From contig JACPVI010000087.1 of assembly GCA_016191815.1 (NCBI GenBank), forward strand, positions 20,569 to 84,568: 64,000 bases of DNA, given 5' to 3'. The position numbers and the translations under genes are program-made. Positions 53,468 to 60,432 of this stretch are shown one piece after another. Within the stretch, counting starts at the first letter, position 1; the number at the start of each line of letters is the position of its first letter. The notes under the pieces were generated by a model. That model saw only the letters and a program-made list of their open reading frames with translations. It ran no database searches and was not told the origin of the DNA. This DNA is from Myxococcales bacterium (GTDB taxonomy: Bacteria; Myxococcota; Myxococcia; Myxococcales; Myxococcaceae).

Positions 53468-53508
53468 CCTCCCTGCATAGCACGCGCGCGCCTGGTATAG
53501 AGCGCCCG

Positions 53509-53877
53509 ATGCCGACCCGGCCCTCCAGGGAGCTGCGCACCTTCGAGAACCCCTCGCGAGGGCGCGACTACGAGATCTCCTTCGACTGCCCGGAGTTCAC
53601 CTGCCTCTGCCCGCTGACCGGCCAGCCGGACTTCGCCCGGTTCCGGATCCGCTACGTGCCCGACCGGCTCTGCGTGGAGCTCAAGAGCCTCAAGCTCTAC
53701 CTGTGGTCCTACCGGAACGAGGGGGCGTTCCACGAAGCGGTGACCAACCGCGTCCTGGACGACTTGATCCGCGCGGTGCGGCCCCGGCGGATGACAGTGG
53801 AGGGGGACTTCCTGGTGCGAGGCGGCATCGGCACGGTGGTGACCGCGAGCTACGAGAAGCGGCGCCGAAGCACCTAG
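53509..53877 (+). CDS. queF: NADPH-dependent 7-cyano-7-deazaguanine (preQ0) reductase, unimodular QueF
   Basis: A 122-residue protein of the short (B. subtilis-type) QueF class. It reduces the nitrile of preQ0 to preQ1 in queuosine biosynthesis. The active-site Cys34 and Asp41 lie in [12 protein letters not shown], and the QueF motif [20 protein letters not shown] provides the substrate-binding Glu57 and NADPH contacts. No other queuosine gene is nearby. Confidence 0.96.
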   Translation: MPTRPSRELRTFENPSRGRDYEISFDCPEFTCLCPLTGQPDFARFRIRYVPDRLCVELKSLKLYLWSYRNEGAFHEAVTNRVLDDLIRAVRPRRMTVEGDFLVRGGIGTVVTASYEKRRRST

Positions 53878-53904
53878 AAACGGCTGGGTGACCTGTTCGG
53901 TGCT

Positions 53905-54114
53905 CTACTCCTGGGCCTTGCCGAGGGTCTCCTCGGCTCGCCTTTGGGCGTCGTCCTCGATGCGCTTGGCGGCCTCTCGGACGTTGTCCAGCCGTTGCTT
54001 GGGGGCGCTCTTCTCGCTTGCGCCGGCTCCTCCCACCTGGCGGCCCTGCAGGTAGTAGTAGGCCGCTCCCATCAGGCAGAAGAACCCCAGCAAGACGACC
54101 AAGAGCTTTCCCAT
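53905..54114 (-). CDS. Small membrane-anchored protein with coiled-coil tail
   Basis: A 69-residue protein from ATG 54114: one N-terminal hydrophobic helix (about 3-20, LLVVLLGFFCLMGAAYYYL) followed by a charged helical tail (RLDNVREAAKRIEDDAQRRAEETLGKAQE) with coiled-coil heptad character. No family is recognised. It lies 71 bp after the DedA-like gene on the same strand. Confidence 0.6.
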   Translation of the reverse strand: MGKLLVVLLGFFCLMGAAYYYLQGRQVGGAGASEKSAPKQRLDNVREAAKRIEDDAQRRAEETLGKAQE

Positions 54115-54185
54115 CGAAGTCCGTCCCGCGGCCGCTTGGGCCGCTGGAGCATGATAGGCGAAGTCGGTTCGAGGTGGAGAGCGCG

Positions 54186-54818
54186 CTAGCGGAGCATCTT
54201 GATGGCGACGAAGCCGCCCACCAGCAGGACGGTGAAGACCACGCTCAGCCAGTCGAAGTGTTTCTCGATGAGCCTCTTCACCTTTGCGCCGAAGAGCCAG
54301 AGGGCGCCGGCGACGAGGAAGAACCGGAGCGAGCGGCCGATGGCCGATCCGGCCACCAGGGTGGAGAAGGGGATTCGGCACACGCCGGCGGCGATGGTGA
54401 TGACCTTGTAGGGAATGGGGGTGAAGGCGGCGGTGAAGACGGTGAGGAAGGCGTTGTCGCGGTACAGCTCGACCACTTGGTCGAAGGCGGCCTGGGAGAA
54501 GACGTGGGGGATGAACACCCCGCGGAGCGCCTCCCACAGGCCCCAGCCGATGTAGTAGCCGAAGCAACCTCCCAAAACCGAGCCGACCGAGCAGATGGTG
54601 GCGAACTTGAGCGCGCCCTTCGGCTTGCCCACGCACAGGGCGATGAGAAGGACGTCGGGCGGAATGGGGAAGAAGGACGACTCGACGAAGGCGAGCACGA
54701 ACAGGGCGATTGCGCCGCCGGGCCGCTCCGCCCAGGCCACCGTCCAGTCGTAGAGCCGGCGGAGCAGGCGCTGCGGGTAGCGGTACCAAGGCACGGGGGC
54801 GGCGACGCCGGAGGACAT
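54186..54818 (-). CDS. DedA/SNARE-associated (VTT-domain) membrane protein, YqaA-like
   Basis: A 210-residue membrane protein from ATG 54818. It has the VTT-domain features: FVESSFFPIPPDVLLIALCVG (the conserved E..FFPIP motif), a glycine-rich GSVLGGCFGYYIGWGLWE, and FTPIPYKVITIAAGVCRIPF with the second re-entrant hairpin. YqaA/DedA proteins are implicated in lipid scrambling or membrane homeostasis. The upstream region is the GTCGAGG repeat array. Confidence 0.9.
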   Translation of the reverse strand: MSSGVAAPVPWYRYPQRLLRRLYDWTVAWAERPGGAIALFVLAFVESSFFPIPPDVLLIALCVGKPKGALKFATICSVGSVLGGCFGYYIGWGLWEALRGVFIPHVFSQAAFDQVVELYRDNAFLTVFTAAFTPIPYKVITIAAGVCRIPFSTLVAGSAIGRSLRFFLVAGALWLFGAKVKRLIEKHFDWLSVVFTVLLVGGFVAIKMLR

Positions 54819-54835
54819 CGAGGGGACGTATACGC

Positions 54836-54980
54836 GGGTCGAGGGTCGAGGGTCGAGGGTCGAGTGTGGGCGTCGAGCTGCCGTCCAGCGCTTGACTGTC
54901 GTGGGTCGAGCCCTTGACGTCCAGGGCGCTGGACGCACGCTCAGCGGCTCGCTCGACGCTCGACCCTCGACTCTCGACCG
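54836..54980. repeat. GGGTCGA tandem heptamers with an inverted counterpart
   Basis: Four perfect GGGTCGA units (54836-54863) are followed by scattered GTCGAG and GTCCAGCGC elements, a GTCCAG-GGCG-CTGGAC hairpin (54919-54934), and about four inverted TCGA-type units (roughly 54952-54979: CGACGCTCGACCCTCGACTC). The two arms can pair over about 90 nt. The inverted arm lies inside the last codons of the PilZ gene, giving its tail RESRVERRAS. It separates two divergent... leftward genes and has no spacer structure of a CRISPR. Confidence 0.8.
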
Positions 54981-55285
54981 CAGTCCAGCAACACGTCCCG
55001 GAAGAGCTGGAAGAAGTCGTTGGAGATTCCGGTGAAGCGCACGCCCACCCGGCCGCGCACGCTCAAGCGGGGGTCTCCGGAAAAGGCCCAGGTCACCTCT
55101 CCGGTGAAATCGAACTCCCGCCCCTCCAGGGTGAGCGAGCCGTGCAGCTGGGTCCCCGGACGCGCCACCCTCATCGTCTCGAAGGAGAAGCCCCCGGGGG
55201 AGACGTCGGCAGTGAAGGCGGGGAGCCTCCCTCCGAGCGCTACTTTTAGCCGGCGGCGTTGGCGGGGTACGAAGCGCTTGTTCAT
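54941..55285 (-). CDS. PilZ-domain protein with repeat-derived C-terminal tail
   Basis: A 114-residue protein closely related to the PilZ at 40845-41150. RQRRRLKVAL supplies RxxxR and FTADVSPGGFSFE supplies DxSxxG. The domain ends near residue 100 (LFRDVLLDCG). The last 13 residues (RESRVERRASR) are encoded by the inverted GTCGAG repeat arm, so the original stop has probably been displaced by the repeat. Confidence 0.85.
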   Translation of the reverse strand: MNKRFVPRQRRRLKVALGGRLPAFTADVSPGGFSFETMRVARPGTQLHGSLTLEGREFDFTGEVTWAFSGDPRLSVRGRVGVRFTGISNDFFQLFRDVLLDCGRESRVERRASR

Positions 55286-55334
55286 GCCCAGAGGGTCGCA
55301 CGCGCCGGCCGCCCCGCCACTTTTCGGCCAGCGG

Positions 55335-58300
55335 CTAGCTCAGCTCTCGCTCCACCCACAAGGTCTCGAAGCGCACCTGCGGGGGCGCTTGGTGCAGCCT
55401 CAACCCCTGTACCAGCGGGCTGGCCGCGGCGCAGTTCCGCTCGTGGTAGAGCGGAACCAGCGGACACTCCTGGTGGGCGATCCGCTCGGCTTTCCGGTAG
55501 AGCTGGGCGCGCAAGTCGGGGTCGATCGACACCCGCGCCTCGGCGGTCAGCCGGTCCAGCTCCTCGTTGCGGTAGCCCATGCTGTAGACGGTCTGGGCGC
55601 TGGAGTTGAGCAGGAAGTGGAGGAAATTGTCCGGGTCGGGAAAGTCGGCGATCCACCTCGAGCGGTATGACGGCACCCGACCCTCCCGCTGGCGCCGCCA
55701 GTACTCGTCATACTCCCACTCGACGTGCTGCAGCTCGAGCAGGCCCGCCTCCGTCAGCGGCCGGAACAGCACCAGATCCTCCGCCTCGGTGCCGCGGCCC
55801 TTCGGGTCGTAGAGCGTCAGCCGCACCTTGGCCAGCCCAGCCTCTGCCAGAAGCCTGCGCGCGAGTGGAATGTCCACCCGCGGAGGCAGGAAGTCTTCCA
55901 TCCCGCCGAGCAAGCTGGGCGGCGTGACGGAGCGGGCCACCGCCGCCTCCTTGTGGAACTGCTCGACCATCGAGCTGATGTCCAGGCCCGCGCGGATGGC
56001 CTTGCGCACCCGCACGTCGTTGAACGGAGCCTCACGAAGGTTGAAGCCCAGAAACCAAACCGTGGGCGTGTTGCCGGTAATGACCTGCAAGTGCTCCAAA
56101 TTCGCCGCAGCCAACGCCTGGGCGGAGAGGTCCGACACCAGATGCAGCTCCTGGGCCTCAAGGTGCCCCAGCGCCTCCGCCCGATCCCCGTAGAGGTGGA
56201 ACTCCAGCCGGTCGAGCAAGGGCAGCTCGCGCTTGTGGTAGGTGGGGTTCCGCTCGAGCACGATGAGCTTCGAGTCCGCCTGCGCGAGCTTGAAGGGCCC
56301 ACACCCCACCGGCCTTCCGCTGGAGTCGATCCGCGCGATGTAGGTGGCCGGGTGGGTCAAGAGGTGGAGGAAGAACGCCTTCGGCTCTTGCAGCCGGACC
56401 TCCAGGGTGTGCTCGTCGAGCACCTCGAAGCCGGAGACCTCCTTGGCGAGGCCGTCCATGTACCGGGCTGCGCCCTCTACCTCCCCGAGGATGTGAGAGT
56501 CGGACGATTTCATCTTCGGGTTGAGCAGCCGCTCGAAGTGGGCCTTCACGTCGTGGGCGGTCAGCCGAACCCCGTCGTGGAAGGTGAGATGGTGCCCCAG
56601 GTGGAACCGGTAGCGCCGCGCCGAGGGGTCCGCGTCCCAGCGTTCCGCCAGATCCGGCAGGATGACTCCGTCCTCGGATCGCAAGAGCCCCGAGTAGAGG
56701 CTGCCGCTGATTTCCACCAGCTGCAAATCGAGGGTGAAGATGGGGTCCAGCCCGCGGGACTTCTCCAGCTGGCGGGATTGGTGAATCCCCACCCTCAACG
56801 TCCCGCCCCGGCGCGCGCTCGGCAGGCGGAAGCGGAACACCTCGGCCTCCAGCCCATCGGCCTCGTGGGAGAGCTGATCCACCGTGCGGGAGAGGCCGTC
56901 GCCGATGCGGATCACCTTCCGGGCGTCCTCGCGGACCTGAGCCACCTCCTCGCTGATCGCCGAGTCTCCCCGGGTGAGCACCTGGTGCGCCGAGCGGATC
57001 TCGTCGATCGCCGCGGTGAGCCTGAGCACCGAGTCGGAGAGGTCCCTCCCGGCGCGGGCCTGCCCCCCGGCCTTCTCCGAGGCGCCCTCGGCCACCCGGG
57101 CCATCTCCTGGGTCTGCTTCAAAAGCTCCCGGCCGCGGTCGGCCTGCTCCACCGCCGCGCTGGTGACCTCGTCCACCAGCCGCGCCACCCGCTGCGAGGC
57201 CTCCACCACGTGGTGGCCTTGCGCCTCGAGCCGGGCGGTCTCCGCCACCGTGCCCTCCACCGCCGAGAAAGTGCGCCGGGTGATGTTGCGGATCTCCTTG
57301 AGCGCGTCCGAGGCACGGTCGCCCTGGGCCACCCCGGAGGTGGCCTGCTCGCGGGCCTCCTTCACCAGCGACACCGCGGTCTCCACCGCGTCCCGCACGC
57401 CCTTCACCATCGAGCCGATCTCCCGGGTGGAGCGGGCGGTGCGCTCCGCCAGGCCGCGGATGGCGGCGGCCACCACCCCGAAGGCCCGCCCGTGCTCTCC
57501 CGCCTGGGAGGCGATGATCGCCGCGTTGAGCGCGAGAAGGTTGGTCTGGTCGGCGATCTCCTGGATGACGTCCACGATCCGGCCGATCTCCAGCGAGCGG
57601 GTGCCGAGCGAGTCGACGATCTCCGCGGCGTGGCGGACGGTCTCCTCCACCCGGTACATGCCCTTCACGCTGTCGCCCACCAAGGCCTCCCCGCGCTCGG
57701 CGGTGGAGGTCACCTCCCGGGCCAGGTCCCCGGTCTCGTTGGCCCTCCGCCGCACCGAGTCGATGCCGCCCTCCACCGCGGCCACGAAGTTCTCCGCCTC
57801 GTTGGCGAAGCGGACCAAGGCGTCGCCCGAGGAGGCGATGCCCGAGAGCCGCTCGCTCATCGCCAGCACCAGCTCGCTGGTCCGGTGGGCGAAGTCGTTC
57901 AGGGTGGTGAGAGCCGAGGCGACTTGCTCGATGCGCTCGGTCATCTCGGTGAGGGAGGCGGTGGTGTCCTGGGCAAAGGACTCGAGCTGCCCCACCCTCC
58001 GCCCGGCGGCCTGGAGGCTCTCGCCCATCCCGCCCACCGAAAGGAGGGTGCGGTCCACCGCCGCGCCCTGCCGCCTCGCCGCCTCGAGGAGGCTTCTGGC
58101 CTGCTCGCCCACCTCGCGGCAGGTGCGGTGGAGATTCCCGGTCACCCGCTGCACCTGGGCCAGGGCCCTCCGCAGGGAGAGGATGAGGCGGTTGAACTCG
58201 GCCTGGCCGTCCACCGGGCCGAGCGCGTTCACGGTGAGGTCGCCCAGCGAGAGCGAGGTGAGAAGTTGCCTTCGCTCCTTCGCGCGGCCGGCTCCCCACT

Positions 58301-58478
58301 GGAACCAGGTGAAGTAACCCAGCCCGGTGAAGCTTCCGGAGCTGAGGGCGAGGAGGACCAGCCATTGCTCCCAGCTCCAGGGTTGCGGAGCCATCGAGGC
58401 GAGCGCGGCGCCGATCAGCGCGCCGGCGGCGAGCCCTCCGCCCAGGCCGAAGGCGAACAGGTACCTTTTGGAGCCCAT
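55335..58478 (-). CDS. Methyl-accepting chemotaxis-type receptor fused to a complete SBP_bac_5 oligopeptide-binding domain
   Basis: A 1047-residue fusion. Two N-terminal membrane helices (about 6-28 and 38-60) are separated by only some 10 residues, so there is no periplasmic sensor. A HAMP-like linker and a long MCP signalling hairpin follow (about 70-555), with the tip near 300-330 (QEIADQTNLLALNAAIIASQAGEHGRAFGVVA). The usual Glu after NAAI is Ile and the next residues are SQ. From about 560 to the end is a full oligopeptide/dipeptide-binding domain (GGTLRVGI, LAERWDADPSARRYRFHL, DVRVRKAIRAGLDI, DPDNFLHFLLNSSA). Such domains are normally periplasmic, yet here the topology predicts cytoplasm. 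Confidence 0.9.
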   Translation of the reverse strand: MGSKRYLFAFGLGGGLAAGALIGAALASMAPQPWSWEQWLVLLALSSGSFTGLGYFTWFQWGAGRAKERRQLLTSLSLGDLTVNALGPVDGQAEFNRLILSLRRALAQVQRVTGNLHRTCREVGEQARSLLEAARRQGAAVDRTLLSVGGMGESLQAAGRRVGQLESFAQDTTASLTEMTERIEQVASALTTLNDFAHRTSELVLAMSERLSGIASSGDALVRFANEAENFVAAVEGGIDSVRRRANETGDLAREVTSTAERGEALVGDSVKGMYRVEETVRHAAEIVDSLGTRSLEIGRIVDVIQEIADQTNLLALNAAIIASQAGEHGRAFGVVAAAIRGLAERTARSTREIGSMVKGVRDAVETAVSLVKEAREQATSGVAQGDRASDALKEIRNITRRTFSAVEGTVAETARLEAQGHHVVEASQRVARLVDEVTSAAVEQADRGRELLKQTQEMARVAEGASEKAGGQARAGRDLSDSVLRLTAAIDEIRSAHQVLTRGDSAISEEVAQVREDARKVIRIGDGLSRTVDQLSHEADGLEAEVFRFRLPSARRGGTLRVGIHQSRQLEKSRGLDPIFTLDLQLVEISGSLYSGLLRSEDGVILPDLAERWDADPSARRYRFHLGHHLTFHDGVRLTAHDVKAHFERLLNPKMKSSDSHILGEVEGAARYMDGLAKEVSGFEVLDEHTLEVRLQEPKAFFLHLLTHPATYIARIDSSGRPVGCGPFKLAQADSKLIVLERNPTYHKRELPLLDRLEFHLYGDRAEALGHLEAQELHLVSDLSAQALAAANLEHLQVITGNTPTVWFLGFNLREAPFNDVRVRKAIRAGLDISSMVEQFHKEAAVARSVTPPSLLGGMEDFLPPRVDIPLARRLLAEAGLAKVRLTLYDPKGRGTEAEDLVLFRPLTEAGLLELQHVEWEYDEYWRRQREGRVPSYRSRWIADFPDPDNFLHFLLNSSAQTVYSMGYRNEELDRLTAEARVSIDPDLRAQLYRKAERIAHQECPLVPLYHERNCAAASPLVQGLRLHQAPPQVRFETLWVERELS

Positions 58479-58569
58479 CTGGCGGAGGGCACCCTACCGG
58501 AAACGGGGCGCGTCTGCGCGTCAGGAGTTGCTCGCCCCACGCGCGCGGGCGCGGTATCAGCAGCTTTCG

Positions 58570-59508
58570 ATGTGGGCACTCCTAGCGTTCGCCTCCCTGG
58601 CGGCAGGCCCGGGTGAGCGGGCGACTTTCATCTTCGAGCTGCGGGGGGTGCCGGTGGGGGTGGTGGAGCTGCGCCTGCGTGGCAGCAGCTACAGCTATCG
58701 GTCGCGTCAGCTCTTCACCCGCGGCGAGGCGGCCTCCGAGCAGGAGCGGGCGGTGGAGCTGGATCTCGATGCGCGCCTCCGCCTGCGAGGGAGAGAAGAG
58801 ATGCCGGCGTCGCTCTGGGCGCTGCGGATGCCCTCCGAGGGCTGCCTGCGCGGGAGGGACGAGCTGACCGGGCGCGAGGGTGAGCTGTGCGCCACAGCGG
58901 CCCGGGAGGGTTGGCTATCCGGCTCGATGCTGGGAGCTCCTTTCCGCGCCGAGTACCGGGGCGGGCGGCTCTCCGAGTTGGTGCTCCCGGACTCGCGCTT
59001 CGTCCGCTCGGAGCCCGCTCGGCTGCCACGCCCGCCGGACTTGTTTGACGACGGCTTCTCGATAGAGGGGGAGGCGGGCCGGCTCGGGCTATCTGGCGGT
59101 GGCTCGGAGCACGAGCCGAGGAAGCTGCCGGGAGGCGAGTTTCGCGACCTCTCGGAGGCGAACGCGCTGGCTCAGGAGGTTCACCGCGCGCTCTCGGAGG
59201 AGCAGCGGAGGGCCGGCGCCCCCTTGGGCGAGGGGAGCTGCCTGGTGCACGCTCGGCGGTACGCGCAGCGGGCGGCGGAGCGCGGCTTGGGGGCGGCGGT
59301 GGTCTTGGGAGTGGTGGCGGAGGGGCGGCGCGGCTTCCCCCACGCCTGGGTGCGGGTGACGGTGGGCGGAAGGCCGGCGGAGGTGGACCCCACTCTGCTC
59401 GTGGAGGTGACTCCGAGGAGCCACTTGACGCTGGGCCTGGAGGGCGAGGCCGGGCCGGCACTGTTGGACCTCCTTTGCGGAAGGCGCCACCTCGAGCGGG
59501 GGCGGTGA
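58570..59508 (+). CDS. Exported transglutaminase-like protein with Cys-His-Asp triad
   Basis: A 312-residue protein from ATG 58570; the upstream part of the frame is antisense to the receptor gene. A short hydrophobic N-terminus (WALLAFASLAAG) is a weak signal peptide. The first 190 residues are beta-rich (ATFIFELRGVPVGVVELRLRG) and have no clear family. The C-terminal third shows a transglutaminase-core order: Cys224 (GSCLVHARRYAQ), His258 (FPHAWVRV) and Asp273 (EVDPTL). The triad spacing fits bacterial proteases or cross-linking enzymes of this fold. Substrate is unknown. Confidence 0.7.
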   Translation: MWALLAFASLAAGPGERATFIFELRGVPVGVVELRLRGSSYSYRSRQLFTRGEAASEQERAVELDLDARLRLRGREEMPASLWALRMPSEGCLRGRDELTGREGELCATAAREGWLSGSMLGAPFRAEYRGGRLSELVLPDSRFVRSEPARLPRPPDLFDDGFSIEGEAGRLGLSGGGSEHEPRKLPGGEFRDLSEANALAQEVHRALSEEQRRAGAPLGEGSCLVHARRYAQRAAERGLGAAVVLGVVAEGRRGFPHAWVRVTVGGRPAEVDPTLLVEVTPRSHLTLGLEGEAGPALLDLLCGRRHLERGR

Positions 59509-59546
59509 CGCCATCCGGGCGGCCGGCCCTCGTCTTGCGCGCCGGC

Positions 59547-59584
59547 TCCGTACGGAGACTGGTGTCCGGACAAAACTGTACGTA
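59547..59584. promoter_or_regulatory. Palindromes upstream of vapBC (possible operator)
   Basis: TCCGTACGGA (59547-59556) and GTCCGGAC (59564-59571) are perfect palindromes and TACGTA overlaps the start region (59579-59584). They are well placed for autorepression by the ribbon-helix-helix antitoxin. Confidence 0.35.
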
Positions 59585-59862
59585 TGATGAGCTGCGCAAT
59601 GGGAAGGCAATCGACGGGCCGGCTCGAGGTCAGGCTCGACGGCGAACGCCGCCGGCGGCTGGCACAGCTGTCGAGAGCTCGCGGGCGGCCGGTGTCCGAG
59701 GTCGTCCGCGAGATGATCGACGCCACCTACCAGCGCGAGATCCAATCAGCCCGAGCTCGCGCCGCAGAGCGGCTCGCGCACCTCGCGGTGGAGGCGGTAC
59801 CCGATCCGGAAGAGCTGAGCGAACAGCTCGATGGAACGTATGGCCTCCCTGATCTTTCTTGA
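59584..59862 (+). CDS. VapB-type ribbon-helix-helix antitoxin
   Basis: A 92-residue protein; starts at 59584, 59587 and 59599 (MGRQSTG) are all possible. GRLEVRLDGERRRRLAQLSRARGRPVSEVVREMID is a ribbon-helix-helix fold (strand, helix, SEVVREMID helix). The C-terminal half is helical, ending LDGTYGLPDLS, and would wrap the toxin. It overlaps the PIN-domain gene by about 23-32 bp, the usual coupling in vapBC. Confidence 0.85.
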   Translation: MMSCAMGRQSTGRLEVRLDGERRRRLAQLSRARGRPVSEVVREMIDATYQREIQSARARAAERLAHLAVEAVPDPEELSEQLDGTYGLPDLS

Positions 59863-60298
59863 CACCAACGTCCCAATCTACGCGGCCGGCAAAGAGCATC
59901 CGCTGAAAGCGCCGTGCGCGCAGGTCCTCTCACTCGTGGCCGAAGCTCCGCAGGCGTTCGTCACGGACGCGGAGGTCCTCCAAGAGCTGCTGCACCGCTA
60001 CGCACACTCGACCGTCTGGCCAGGGGGCCGAATGGTCCTCGAAGCCTTCTTCACGTTGATGCGAGACCGGATCGAAGCAGTGCTCACCGAAGACGTCGCG
60101 CACGCCGTGAACCTGGTGGAGTCATTTCCCCACCTGAGCGCGCGCGACCTAGTGCACCTCGCCGTGATGACGCGCGTCGGCGCAGATCGAATCGTCTCCG
60201 CCGACCGCGCTTTCGACGCCCTCGAGGAAATTCGGCGGCTCGACCCCGCGAAAGTGTCCACCTGGCGCAGGCGGATCCGTCCCCCAGCGAAGGACTGA
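59831..60298 (+). CDS. VapC-type PIN-domain ribonuclease toxin
   Basis: A 155-residue PIN protein (start 59831, or MASL at 59840). The acidic metal-binding set is present: Asp in FLDTNVPIY, Glu in EVLQELLHRY, Asp in SARDLVHLA and Asp in VSADRAFD. It would be a Mg-dependent endoribonuclease neutralised by the upstream antitoxin. The pair seems intact and complete. Confidence 0.9.
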   Translation: MERMASLIFLDTNVPIYAAGKEHPLKAPCAQVLSLVAEAPQAFVTDAEVLQELLHRYAHSTVWPGGRMVLEAFFTLMRDRIEAVLTEDVAHAVNLVESFPHLSARDLVHLAVMTRVGADRIVSADRAFDALEEIRRLDPAKVSTWRRRIRPPAKD

Positions 60299-60392
60299 GC
60301 CCGCAACTCAACGCTGGTGGCCGGCCGCCACCTCCAGCGGGGTCTGGATTGAGGTTTCTCGGGAGATGAGAAGCGAGGCGTGAGAATTCGCC

Positions 60393-60403
60393 GCGCACTC
60401 AAC
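60393..60403 (+). promoter_or_regulatory. Third copy of the GCGCACTCAAC block
   Basis: GCGCACTCAAC, identical to the core upstream of peptide genes 1 and 3, lies 30 nt before the ATG at 60433. The downstream GAGCAAGGT block is absent, so a shared regulator is uncertain. Confidence 0.3.
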
Positions 60404-60432
60404 CGCGCTCTGGTCGGTCCGAGAATCCCCCC

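Noticed and set aside
53016..53540. Upstream extension of the hybrid histidine kinase
   Set aside because: It runs through the PilZ gene in another frame and through intergenic DNA; GTG 53015 has a good ribosome site.
54836..54980. Possible CRISPR
   Set aside because: Units are 7 bp, contiguous and partly inverted; there are no spacers and no cas genes.
55725..58616. 963-codon open frame on the + strand
   Set aside because: Antisense to the MCP-SBP fusion gene. Composition is that of a shadow frame (His, Gln, Val, Arg).
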